A DNA stretch of 64,000 bases from positions 62,001 to 126,000 of the forward strand of contig MGXR01000017.1 in NCBI GenBank assembly GCA_001801425.1, given 5' to 3'. The position numbers and the translations under genes are program-made. The stretch is from Gammaproteobacteria bacterium RIFCSPHIGHO2_02_FULL_42_43 (GTDB lineage Bacteria > Pseudomonadota > Gammaproteobacteria > Coxiellales > Coxiellaceae). Each line of letters starts with the position of its first letter. Position 1 is the stretch's first letter. This document shows positions 33,506 to 41,186 of this stretch, piece by piece. Below the pieces are notes generated by a model. That model was not told where the DNA came from. It did no database searches and saw nothing but the letters and a program-made list of their open reading frames with translations.

Positions 33506-34347
33506 TAAGGTTTTCTTGTTGACCCGTAAGTACGAAACGGTGAAAGATGGGGATTCCCACACTTTTTCAAAACACGCGATGCCGCACCTAAATGAAATAT
33601 CTCCCAACTGCTCATCATATCAAATCCTGTATATTTTTCAAAAATGTTTCTGACTGTAGTCGTGTAAGCTAAACGTGGGCACTCTACCATATTTTTAACC
33701 GTGCGATGCAGCGTGAGGGATGAGAAAATAAGAACATCGCCTTCCTTGCATTTTATATTCACAATCTCAGCATCATCCGGCAACCATTTCGGCTCTCTAT
33801 TTTGATGGGGAATATGTCCCCAAACATGGGATTTTTTTACCATCTCCATCGTTCCTGCACCTTCTTCAAGAAATATAGGTGCCCAAAAAGAACAAGTCTT
33901 ATATCCTGCACCAGACCAAAATTCTTGATGAAATTTTTTTACTAGTGAATCATTTGCTTCGTCTTTTACATTTACCGGCAACTCTGAAGTTATTTCATAA
34001 GCGAGATCAACGCCAAGAATATTAATAAAACTATTCAATATGGCCGGGGTAGTTAAAATATATTTTGGAAATTCAGCGCAAACAATTTCTCGCATAACCA
34101 ATCTGTTAATTTCATAAGGATGAACATTCTTTGATAGCGCTTTATATTGTTCAGCAAAACTCAACCCTGTTGGCGCGCCTAGTTTTACTAATTTCTCACA
34201 GATGCAGCTTTTAACGCGAGTTATCAGATCTTCATGAATTACATTTTCTAATAGAAAATACCCGTTTTCTAAAAACTCATTGATTTTGGCTTGGGCATTA
34301 ACCCTGATTTGATTGGAAACAGCTAAATTCCCTATCTCTTCCATCAT
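33499..34347 (-). CDS. PhyH family Fe(II)/2-oxoglutarate oxygenase, copy 2 (HxE variant)
   Basis: This 282-residue protein has a recognisable PhyH core: FHQEFWSGAGYKTCSFWAP, the GAGTMEMVKKSH block and FSSLTLHRTVKNMVECPRLAYT. The iron ligands would be His140, Glu142 (HQE in place of the usual HxD) and His214, with Arg225 for 2-oxoglutarate. It is the first gene of the long leftward operon, with a promoter-like sequence upstream. The Asp-to-Glu change can still bind iron but may alter chemistry. A sugar or acyl hydroxylation is the default inference. Confidence 0.78.
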   Translation of the reverse strand: MMEEIGNLAVSNQIRVNAQAKINEFLENGYFLLENVIHEDLITRVKSCICEKLVKLGAPTGLSFAEQYKALSKNVHPYEINRLVMREIVCAEFPKYILTTPAILNSFINILGVDLAYEITSELPVNVKDEANDSLVKKFHQEFWSGAGYKTCSFWAPIFLEEGAGTMEMVKKSHVWGHIPHQNREPKWLPDDAEIVNIKCKEGDVLIFSSLTLHRTVKNMVECPRLAYTTTVRNIFEKYTGFDMMSSWEIFHLGAASRVLKKCGNPHLSPFRTYGSTRKPYF

Positions 34348-34449
34348 TCAAAAAACTCCCGTTATACTTTTCAAAAATCCATTTTACTCTACCATCATTT
34401 TTTTATTTAAAATATGACGATCAATATAATTTTAATGGAAAATTAAAGC

Positions 34450-34478
34450 ATCATACTTTGATTCATATACCTAATCAA
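34450..34478 (-). promoter_or_regulatory. Candidate promoter of the 34347-23314 leftward operon
   Basis: On the minus strand TTGATT (34478-34473) and TATGAT (34455-34450) are spaced by exactly 17 bases. The site is about 100 bases upstream of the ATG at 34347 and next to the hairpin element at 34488. Confidence 0.5.
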
Positions 34479-34487
34479 TTATAATAT

Positions 34488-34633
34488 CCTCTCGGACCTC
34501 AAGATGCGAACTTCCGATTTTGATAAGTTGAGTGGTATAGGTATAGTTTTAAGCGCCCAGATTGCGAGCAATTCAAACGTTTCGATTGAAAAAATGATGG
34601 AATGCTTAAATTCGCATCTTGAGGTCTGAGAGG
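34488..34633. repeat. 146-bp element with 23-base terminal inverted repeats
   Basis: The arms 34488-34510 and 34611-34633 are reverse complements with one mismatch (CCTCTCGGACCTCAAGATGC... in the left arm). The 100-base interior has no open frame. The size is almost the same as the element at 7374-7518, but the sequences are unrelated. It lies in the 317-base gap 34348-34664 between the divergent PhyH and WbuC genes; the remainder of the gap holds the leftward promoter. It could be a non-autonomous mobile element or a regulatory hairpin. Confidence 0.7.
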
Positions 34634-34664
34634 TATATCACTCTGAGTAAGGTAGGTGATTTTA

Positions 34665-35225
34665 ATGAAGCTGATACAAGAAACTCCCGAAGTGTATTAT
34701 CTAACTGGCTCCCAAGTGCTTCTGGAAAAGAAAAATTTTGACCAACTGATTGATTTGGCATTTAGAAGCAAAAGACAAAGAGCAAGATATTGCACACATC
34801 AAAACAAGGGGAGTAATTTACACGAAATGTTTGAGGTGTTTACACGTCAAACCTATCTGCGCCCACTCAAGCAGGAAAAAAAAATATATTCATTTCATAT
34901 AATTCAAGGGGCTGTTGATATTTATTTATTTTCAAACGCGGGTGAGGTGACTGATGTGATTTCATTGGGTGATTTTCAATCTGGAAAGACATTTTATTTC
35001 CGCCCACCTGCAAACACTTATCGCACACTACTCACCATGACAGACTTCGTTTTGTATCATGAAGTGACGACTGGTCCATTTCAAAAAGAAGATACTATTT
35101 TTGCGCACTGGGCACCACAAGAAAATGATACTGATGGCATTGGGCAATTTATTTTGCAATTACACGCCAACAAGATATCTCGCGAGCGACTCATGCCCCT
35201 CCAAAGATCGTCCGCCGTCGACTAA
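34665..35225 (+). CDS. wbuC: WbuC-family cupin
   Basis: WbuC proteins are small cupin-fold, probably metal-binding proteins of O-antigen loci, with no reaction established to my knowledge. The protein of about 186 residues matches the family: RARYCTHQNKGSNLHEM, IYSFHIIQGAVDIYLF, PPANTYRTLLTMTDFVLYHEVTTGPF and FAHWAPQE. The frame is also open to a GTG at 34656, but the ATG at 34665 fits the GGTAGG-type ribosome site better. The last 66 bases overlap the convergent SDR gene in antisense. The hairpin element lies directly upstream, so it could affect expression. Confidence 0.82.
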   Translation: MKLIQETPEVYYLTGSQVLLEKKNFDQLIDLAFRSKRQRARYCTHQNKGSNLHEMFEVFTRQTYLRPLKQEKKIYSFHIIQGAVDIYLFSNAGEVTDVISLGDFQSGKTFYFRPPANTYRTLLTMTDFVLYHEVTTGPFQKEDTIFAHWAPQENDTDGIGQFILQLHANKISRERLMPLQRSSAVD

Positions 35226-35879
35226 AATGTTTTGGCCCGTAACAAAACCGGCATTTTTACTGCAAAAAAAACTGACAACATTAGCGATATCTTTTGCATC
35301 TCCCAGTTTCTTTAGGGGCGTTATCCTTTTTAATAAATCTACTATTTCATAGTTTTTGTCATAAAACTCGCGATTAGATTCTTTCAATATTGTCCCCGGT
35401 AAAACACTGTTAAAAGTAATTCCATATTTCCCAAAATAAACGGCATAATATTTTGCTAGTTGTTCTAAAGCGGATTTTCCAACATGATATTCAAGAGGTT
35501 GCTCTCTAACTATAAATTTTCTTGCAGGAGATCCAAGAAATACAACTCCCCCACCATCCTTCATGGAATCAGGAATTAATTTTTCAATAATGTATTGGGT
35601 CGATCGTAATGAAATTTGGATTTCAATATCCAAATTATTTTGGCTTACTCTATTTTTTTGAGAAAAAACAATGTAGTTAAAATTTATTTTATTGCTATTG
35701 ATAAATTTTATTGCTTTTTCCAAACTGGACGGATCAGATAGATCGGACTGAATTATTTCCCCTTCCCAGCTATTTTTATTTCTTGATAGAACAATTACCC
35801 TATCTCCGCGTTTTTTAAATTGATTGGCTATCTCTAAACCAAGACCCTTTGAACCACCAATAATAAGTGAAGTATTCAT
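35160..35879 (-). CDS. Classical SDR oxidoreductase
   Basis: This 239-residue short-chain dehydrogenase has the cofactor motif GGSKGLG at about 8-14, catalytic Ser in VVFLGSPAR, Tyr-x3-Lys in YHVGKSALEQLAKYYA, and the C-terminal GQNILVDGGRSL typical of FabG-like SDRs. The gene is 4 bases downstream of the C-methyltransferase gene at 35884, so the two are probably one operon: methylation next to a keto group, then ketone reduction. Its 3' end runs 66 bases into the opposite-strand wbuC gene. The substrate is inferred, not shown. Confidence 0.84.
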   Translation of the reverse strand: MNTSLIIGGSKGLGLEIANQFKKRGDRVIVLSRNKNSWEGEIIQSDLSDPSSLEKAIKFINSNKINFNYIVFSQKNRVSQNNLDIEIQISLRSTQYIIEKLIPDSMKDGGGVVFLGSPARKFIVREQPLEYHVGKSALEQLAKYYAVYFGKYGITFNSVLPGTILKESNREFYDKNYEIVDLLKRITPLKKLGDAKDIANVVSFFCSKNAGFVTGQNILVDGGRSLEGHESLARYLVGV

Positions 35880-35883
35880 ATTT

Positions 35884-37125
35884 TTATACGCATTTTGATG
35901 GCTGAATTGCAGTTAGTACTCGAATAGACGGGAGTGGGATAATGACAGTGCATCCGAAGTTCGTTAATTTTTCATATATCATCTCATAAAACCTCCAGGC
36001 TAAAATGATCACCACAGAGTCTTCGTTTAGCATGACATCATTTAATTGCTTAACAGGGATGTGGATTCCGGGGCTATAGGTACCTACTTTTCTTGGATTG
36101 TCATCAAGCAAACAATGAATATATTTTGCTAAACAGAAGTGGTAAATAAGTGTAGTAGATGTTGCGGAGGCACCATAAGCAAATATCTTTTTATCCTTGT
36201 GTTTTTCTAACTCAACAATAAGACTCTTTTTAAGCGCTTCAATTTTATACATCCAGCGATTAAAAAAATCTGCGTTTATATTTTCGCGAATTTCTATTTG
36301 AGTGAAAATCGCGACACTTTGATCAATAGAATGCTGAGATAATTCTCTGGAGAAATAATAACGCAACGATCCACCCTTGGTAGCAACGGGCTCCACCCTG
36401 ATTAATCTTAATTCAAATTTTGCGAAAAAATGGGTTATCGGCAAAATGGAAAAATAAGAGAGATGTTCATGATAAATAAAATCAAACACCATATTTTTTG
36501 CCATATCTAGCAAATAAGATGACTCGATAACCAAAACCCCGTTCTTCGCCAATAAATATTCCAATCCTTTCGTAAAATCAGTAAGATCATCAATATTTGC
36601 AAATACATTGTTCAAAGTAATAAGATCTGCCGCACCATATTCCTTCTTAATTTTTTTTGCCAATTCAAAATTAAAAAATGTAGATATGGTTTCTATTCCA
36701 CGGGTTGTTGCCTGCTCAGCAATTTTATTGCATGGCTCAATACCGAGAACCCTGAACCCATTTTGCTGAAAATAATTTAGCAAAGTTCCATCGTTACTAC
36801 CTATATCAACAACCTTGTCACCTGCCTGTAGTTGTAATTTATTGATCACTTGGTTTGCATAGGATGCAAAATGCGCGCTTAAACCAGACGAGCTGGTTGT
36901 GATATAGATGTAATCGCCGTAAATCGTTTCTGAATTGACAACATACTCAATTTGAACAAATTGACAAACATCACATTGAAATAAATCCAAAGGATACACA
37001 GGCTGATTTTGAATTCTTTTCAAATACTCATCGCAAAGAGCGGTTGGGGTGAGTGATAACACCTTGATGAGATGTTTGCTGTCACACAATCGACAGGTTT
37101 TCCGTGTGTAATATTTTCCTGGCAT
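35884..37125 (-). CDS. Sugar C-methyltransferase (zinc-type), copy 2
   Basis: It has the same architecture as copies at 31046 and 47547: zinc-type cysteines Cys11/Cys14 and Cys51/Cys54, SAM motif VVDIGSNDGTLL, LNNVFANIDDL in place of the LEHI-type motif, the YHEHLSYFS region and a C-terminal KIFAYGASATSTTLIYHF. It should add a C-methyl branch to a keto-sugar nucleotide. The frame is open to a TTG at 37143, but GGGGA precedes the ATG at 37125 by 7 bases, which I use (413 residues). Pairing with the SDR at 35160 suggests methylation then reduction. Confidence 0.86.
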   Translation of the reverse strand: MPGKYYTRKTCRLCDSKHLIKVLSLTPTALCDEYLKRIQNQPVYPLDLFQCDVCQFVQIEYVVNSETIYGDYIYITTSSSGLSAHFASYANQVINKLQLQAGDKVVDIGSNDGTLLNYFQQNGFRVLGIEPCNKIAEQATTRGIETISTFFNFELAKKIKKEYGAADLITLNNVFANIDDLTDFTKGLEYLLAKNGVLVIESSYLLDMAKNMVFDFIYHEHLSYFSILPITHFFAKFELRLIRVEPVATKGGSLRYYFSRELSQHSIDQSVAIFTQIEIRENINADFFNRWMYKIEALKKSLIVELEKHKDKKIFAYGASATSTTLIYHFCLAKYIHCLLDDNPRKVGTYSPGIHIPVKQLNDVMLNEDSVVIILAWRFYEMIYEKLTNFGCTVIIPLPSIRVLTAIQPSKCV

Positions 37126-37248
37126 TTTACAATCCCCATCCAATACAATGAATTGTTTCTACTACCATTCTTAAAATTAGTCAACAGAGAACGCATGTAC
37201 TTTAATATCAACACAAATAAGCGTACCCGCTTTCATATCACGCAAAAT

Positions 37249-37277
37249 TTGACGTTAACTTAAAAATTTAATAAAAT
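37249..37277 (+). promoter_or_regulatory. Candidate sigma-70 promoter of the gene at 37348
   Basis: TTGACG (37249-37254) and TAAAAT (37272-37277) are spaced by exactly 17 bases, and each is one mismatch from consensus. The start codon is 71 bases downstream. Confidence 0.55.
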
Positions 37278-37347
37278 CACACGCTTCAAAATACAATCGA
37301 AATATTAACAGGGGTTTTGTTTAAATTTTAAACATGGACGATAATAG

Positions 37348-38679
37348 ATGAACTTTATTAAACAAAAATTTGTTACTGTGCGAAAAACCATTATTGGTGT
37401 TTATAGTGAGCGGGGTACGCTCGCAATTTTTCCTTATCTTCTAGATAGAGTGACACATTATCTTTTTTTCTTTATAAAATTTATAATCACATTGCCTATT
37501 GCTTCCATACTCATTGCTCTCAGGCCATTTAAAGAAATTTATTTGGTCATGTTATTATCTTCTCGAATTGGTCATTTTGCTGCAAATACAGAACTTATGC
37601 TATTAAAAGAACATAAGGAAATATATTCAAAAAAAAAGCTGTTTCTTTTTTATGAAGAAGAACTGGTTTGCAATACTCAACTATCAAAAATGTGGAAGAG
37701 AGTTCTTCCTGTGTTGCCTTTCCCGAGAATTTGTCGTGAAGTTGACAAAACAATGTCACTGTTACTTGGAGGAAAATATAAATACAATGTTGTAAAATCT
37801 TTCGAGGATTGTCGCCTGGGACGGGATCATCAACAACTTTTGGAAACGCGAAACACCCCATATATCTATTTTACCCCCAGGGAAGTATCTGAAGCAGAAA
37901 AAAGATTAAATGCATTTGGAGTAGAAAAAGGAAAGCAATTTGTATGCTTGTTGGTTCGTGATGCTGGATATTTAAATCATAGAGCTCCGGGGAAAAATTT
38001 ATTTAGCCACCATGATTATCGTAATGCCGATATAACAAGTTATCGTAAAGCCGCTCTCTTTCTTGCTGAAAAAGGCTACGTTGTATTTCGCATGGGAAAA
38101 CACGTCGAGAAAAAATTTAATGTTGAGCATCCCAATGTAATTGATTATGCCAATCATCCAAAGCAGTGCGACTTGTTGGATATTTATTTGCCCGCACACT
38201 GTACCTTTATGATCTCGACCGCCACTGGATTAGACGGCATAGCGCAACTTTTCCGAAGACCTTTGTTGTTTACTGATTTATCACCAATCCTCTTTCAGGT
38301 ACCATTTTGGTATCCTTCTGTGATGTTTATTATTAAAAAAATCCGATATCGCCATACTAACGCTATCTTGACGTTTCGCGAACTAGAAAAAGAATTTATA
38401 GATGTGCGTGACCTTACCATGCAAGCTTCTCTGCGAGAAAAAAACGTGGAAATTGTTACAAACACAGAAGAAGAAATATTCGATGCCGTTACTGAAATGG
38501 AATTGCGAATTAAGAATACCTGGATAGAAACAGAACAAAGCAACCAGTTGCGAAATATGTTTTTTCAGGAATGTTTCCCCCCTACTTTAATTTTTAATGA
38601 ACTCCGGTTCTCATTAGAAAAAATAAAAATAAAAATGGGAAGTAAATTTTTACAGGAAAATACAGCATTGTTTTCGTAA
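37348..38679 (+). CDS. TIGR04372-family putative glycosyltransferase, copy 3
   Basis: This 443-residue third paralogue (others at 14131 and 19928) has SSRIGHFAANTELMLL, MWKRVLPVLPFPRICREVDK, LVRDAGYLNHRAPGKN, the HHDYRNADI block followed by SYRKAALFLAEKG, VFRMGK and ISTATGLDGIAQLFRRPLLFTD. The N-terminal hydrophobic segment at about 30-55 is kept. It stands alone on the plus strand with its own promoter and is not next to an FkbM gene. An 8-base hairpin (TACCAAAA at 38705-38712 with TTTTGGTA at 38720-38727) follows the stop, without a clean T-tract. Confidence 0.8.
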   Translation: MNFIKQKFVTVRKTIIGVYSERGTLAIFPYLLDRVTHYLFFFIKFIITLPIASILIALRPFKEIYLVMLLSSRIGHFAANTELMLLKEHKEIYSKKKLFLFYEEELVCNTQLSKMWKRVLPVLPFPRICREVDKTMSLLLGGKYKYNVVKSFEDCRLGRDHQQLLETRNTPYIYFTPREVSEAEKRLNAFGVEKGKQFVCLLVRDAGYLNHRAPGKNLFSHHDYRNADITSYRKAALFLAEKGYVVFRMGKHVEKKFNVEHPNVIDYANHPKQCDLLDIYLPAHCTFMISTATGLDGIAQLFRRPLLFTDLSPILFQVPFWYPSVMFIIKKIRYRHTNAILTFRELEKEFIDVRDLTMQASLREKNVEIVTNTEEEIFDAVTEMELRIKNTWIETEQSNQLRNMFFQECFPPTLIFNELRFSLEKIKIKMGSKFLQENTALFS

Positions 38680-38725
38680 TAGATCGGGACTCCTAAATCT
38701 GAATTACCAAAACGCTCAATTTTGG

Positions 38726-38770
38726 TATGCGGTGTTATTTTCCATTTTTCTAACGTTCAGTAGCGTTAAT
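38726..38770 (-). pseudogene. Short 5' fragment of a TIGR04372 gene
   Basis: About 33 of 45 bases match the start region of the gene at 19928-21325, including a 15-base identical run over the first codons (ATGGAAAATAAC) and its leader. The reading frame stops after about nine codons. It lies directly upstream of the 3' end of the epimerase gene at 38802. It looks like a recombination leftover, although it is short and chance cannot be excluded. Confidence 0.45.
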
Positions 38771-38801
38771 GCGTAAATTATTTCCTTGATAACAAAATAC
38801 T

Positions 38802-39743
38802 TCAAATTCCTACACCCGACAACTTCATCATTTTTAAATTGTAACAATGCTCTTCGTTCTTTAATTTTTTTTGCTGAAATTGAAACACCATTTCCTGAAT
38901 TGCGATTTCTACTGTTTTTTTAGGCTTAAATCCTGTCGACAATAATTTATCGGAGCAAACACGATAAGATCGTGGATCACTGGAAGGTGTCACTTGAATT
39001 TCCGAAGGCACATATTTTTTAACAAGATTGGCAATCTCTAAAATAGATAAATTTTCAAATCCTGCATTATAAATCCCCTGGATGCCTGGGTTTTTTAAAA
39101 AAAATAAATACAAGTCGGTAATGTCATCGATGTGAATATTGGGGCGTACTTGATCTCCGCCAAAGAGGGTCATCACTTTATTCGAGAGCGCTTGTATTGT
39201 CATCATATTGACTGACACATCTAATCGCATGCGCGGCGAATATCCGCAGACGGTTGCGGGGCGCACAATTTGCAATGTAATTTTATTTTGGTAACTCAGC
39301 AAAACCCGTTCGGTCACCATTTTTGTTTTGTTATAATCTGAAATTGGATTTAACGGTAAATCTTCGGTTACTTTTTCTGCATCATTCACACCATACACGC
39401 TGCCCGATGACGCATAAATAAATTGTTTTACGTAATTTTGTATCGCTAATTCTATTAGCTGCATCATTGCAAGCGGCCCAATTTCCCAACTTAATTTTGG
39501 ATTTAAATCAGAGCAGGGATCGTTGGAAACAGCGGCCAGATGAATCACTACATCCGTATTTTTAAACCAGCTCGGATTTGGCGTGCGTGTATCTGCTTTC
39601 AAAACAGTTAAGTTGGCATGCGGTTGTAAATAATTTCCAAACCATTGCGTGTCAACAACAATCACTGTGTGATTTTCTTGCAATAATTTTGGCACCAAAA
39701 CAGAACCTTTGTAGCCGCAGCCGCCGGTAACTAAAATTTTCAT
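38802..39743 (-). CDS. NAD-dependent sugar epimerase/dehydratase (extended SDR)
   Basis: This 313-residue extended SDR has NAD-binding GGCGYKGS at 7-14, SSGSVYG with the catalytic Ser-containing block, and Tyr-x3-Lys in DYNKTK. The HLAAVSNDPCSDLNP and RPATVCGYSPRMRLD segments are typical of NAD-dependent epimerases that act on heptose- or hexose-type nucleotides. The ATG overlaps the stop of the SIS isomerase gene by 4 bases, which suggests that they act in one pathway. A decayed copy of its 3' end is at 33281. The precise reaction is unknown. Confidence 0.85.
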   Translation of the reverse strand: MKILVTGGCGYKGSVLVPKLLQENHTVIVVDTQWFGNYLQPHANLTVLKADTRTPNPSWFKNTDVVIHLAAVSNDPCSDLNPKLSWEIGPLAMMQLIELAIQNYVKQFIYASSGSVYGVNDAEKVTEDLPLNPISDYNKTKMVTERVLLSYQNKITLQIVRPATVCGYSPRMRLDVSVNMMTIQALSNKVMTLFGGDQVRPNIHIDDITDLYLFFLKNPGIQGIYNAGFENLSILEIANLVKKYVPSEIQVTPSSDPRSYRVCSDKLLSTGFKPKKTVEIAIQEMVFQFQQKKLKNEEHCYNLKMMKLSGVGI

Positions 39744-40345
39744 AGTAATTCCCGCAGTCGATCAGTCAGGTAATGCAAAATAAAGGCGTGACCAATTTCA
39801 ACTTGACCATACTCTTTTGAATTTAACCAAAGATTGTAATGACCAATTTGACGCAGCACGTTATTTTCAGTAAAACCACTTAGCGTGATTACAGTGGCGC
39901 CCTGATTTTTAGCAACATCAACCGCATTGATAATATTTTTTGAATTACCGGAGCTGCTGATAGCAATCAGCACATCTTCTGATTGAATAAACCGCGCTAA
40001 TTGTTTTGCATAAACATACTCATATCCATAATCATTGGATAAACAAGTTGTCACTGCGGGATCCAGCATCGCCGTTGCTTTCATTTTCGCCATATTTAAA
40101 AAGTCGATCACTGCGTGACTTGCAATGGCTGCGCTGCCGCCATTGCCTGCAATATAGGCTGTGCCAAATCGATCACGACAAATAAGTAAGATATTCAGAA
40201 TTTCATGCAACCCTTTTTCAAGAATTATTGTTTCATAAGAAAAATTGGTAATGGTTGTGTTCACTAACACACGTGAAAATCGATCAATGCAGGTTATTAA
40301 ATCCAAATACCCCGTTTTTGGTTTTTCTAATTCAACGCAATCCAT
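39740..40345 (-). CDS. SIS-domain isomerase (GmhA-like phosphoheptose isomerase)
   Basis: The SIS fold is clear: GNGGSAAIASHAVIDFL, CLSNDYGYEYVYAKQL, AISSSGNSKNIINAVDVAK and the C-terminal EIGHAFILHYLTDRL. GmhA-like enzymes convert sedoheptulose 7-phosphate to heptose 7-phosphate. The kinase-nucleotidyltransferase at 16686 could then use such a heptose. The frame is open to 40378, inside the PhyH gene, but GAAGGG lies 9 bases before the ATG at 40345, which I chose (201 residues). It overlaps the epimerase gene by 4 bases. A hexose-specific SIS enzyme is possible. Confidence 0.82.
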   Translation of the reverse strand: MDCVELEKPKTGYLDLITCIDRFSRVLVNTTITNFSYETIILEKGLHEILNILLICRDRFGTAYIAGNGGSAAIASHAVIDFLNMAKMKATAMLDPAVTTCLSNDYGYEYVYAKQLARFIQSEDVLIAISSSGNSKNIINAVDVAKNQGATVITLSGFTENNVLRQIGHYNLWLNSKEYGQVEIGHAFILHYLTDRLRELL

Positions 40346-40364
40346 GTCACTCATCCCTTCGTTA

Positions 40365-41123
40365 CTATCGCTGCACAAACAACATAAATTCCATGCTGAT
40401 TCTACAATATCGACCCCTGTTTACCGCGCCAGCATGCAAAAGTTTATCATGAAACACAACAGCATCACCTGAGACAGTATTCAAAAGCTCGATGTTTAAC
40501 TTATTCTCGTCATCATCAAATTGCGGTTTGACAAAACCATGGCGAAATTCCCCATGATAACGCCATTGTTTTTTTTGAGAATCAGAAACCACCTTGAGTC
40601 CATTTAAACCAGGCTCACAACATAGCGCAACCCATACCTTGACAGCTTTCATTCCAGAGGGTGGTTTAACACCATGACCTAATTGCAAAAACCAATCATC
40701 CGCATGCAATGGCCCAATATCCGAGGGTTGGTTAGGCCTCACTAAACGCCAAACGAATTCTTCATATCCAATATTTTCTTCATCCGCAACGATAAAAGGG
40801 CCGTATGCTTTTTCAAGATTTTTAATCAGCGATAAAGATCGCATAACCTTAGCCGCCTCTCTGGAAAAAATCCTATTAGGCTTAGCCCAAAGCGCGCCAT
40901 GATCCACCAAATGTGCCAACTCATGATATCGTTCAATGCCAATGTCAGAAAAACGCTTCCAGTAAGTTGAGTTATTTTTTTTAATGATATTCAGCCATTG
41001 TTCTCTGACAATAGACTTGAGCAATTCAACTTCTTTTTGGTCCAGTTTAAATTTCAAATAAAAACCGCGACCCTGCTCAATCTCTTGATCAACTGCATGC
41101 TCGATACATTCCATGTTTATCAT
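40365..41123 (-). CDS. PhyH family Fe(II)/2-oxoglutarate oxygenase, copy 3
   Basis: This 252-residue PhyH-type protein has the iron triad His140-x-Asp142 (LHADDW) and His230 (LLHAGAVNRG), with a likely 2-oxoglutarate arginine at 238 or 241 (RYCRISMEF). The GLKVVSDSQK block matches the family. It is divergent from the copies at 27919 and 33499. It lies between the SGNH/MBOAT pair and the heptose-type SIS and epimerase genes. A hydroxylation of a sugar acid or deoxy sugar is a reasonable but unproved guess. The third-codon Met at 41114 is an alternative start. Confidence 0.82.
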   Translation of the reverse strand: MINMECIEHAVDQEIEQGRGFYLKFKLDQKEVELLKSIVREQWLNIIKKNNSTYWKRFSDIGIERYHELAHLVDHGALWAKPNRIFSREAAKVMRSLSLIKNLEKAYGPFIVADEENIGYEEFVWRLVRPNQPSDIGPLHADDWFLQLGHGVKPPSGMKAVKVWVALCCEPGLNGLKVVSDSQKKQWRYHGEFRHGFVKPQFDDDENKLNIELLNTVSGDAVVFHDKLLHAGAVNRGRYCRISMEFMLFVQR

Positions 41124-41186
41124 TAAACCGCCAAATTTGGGAAAAGAACATCCTAAATGCGTATCGCGAGAGTATAAGATTTACTA

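Noticed and set aside
38705-38727. Hairpin after the third TIGR04372 gene as an intrinsic terminator
   Set aside because: The 8-base AT-rich stem has no T-tract directly after it, so it is noted only as a hairpin.
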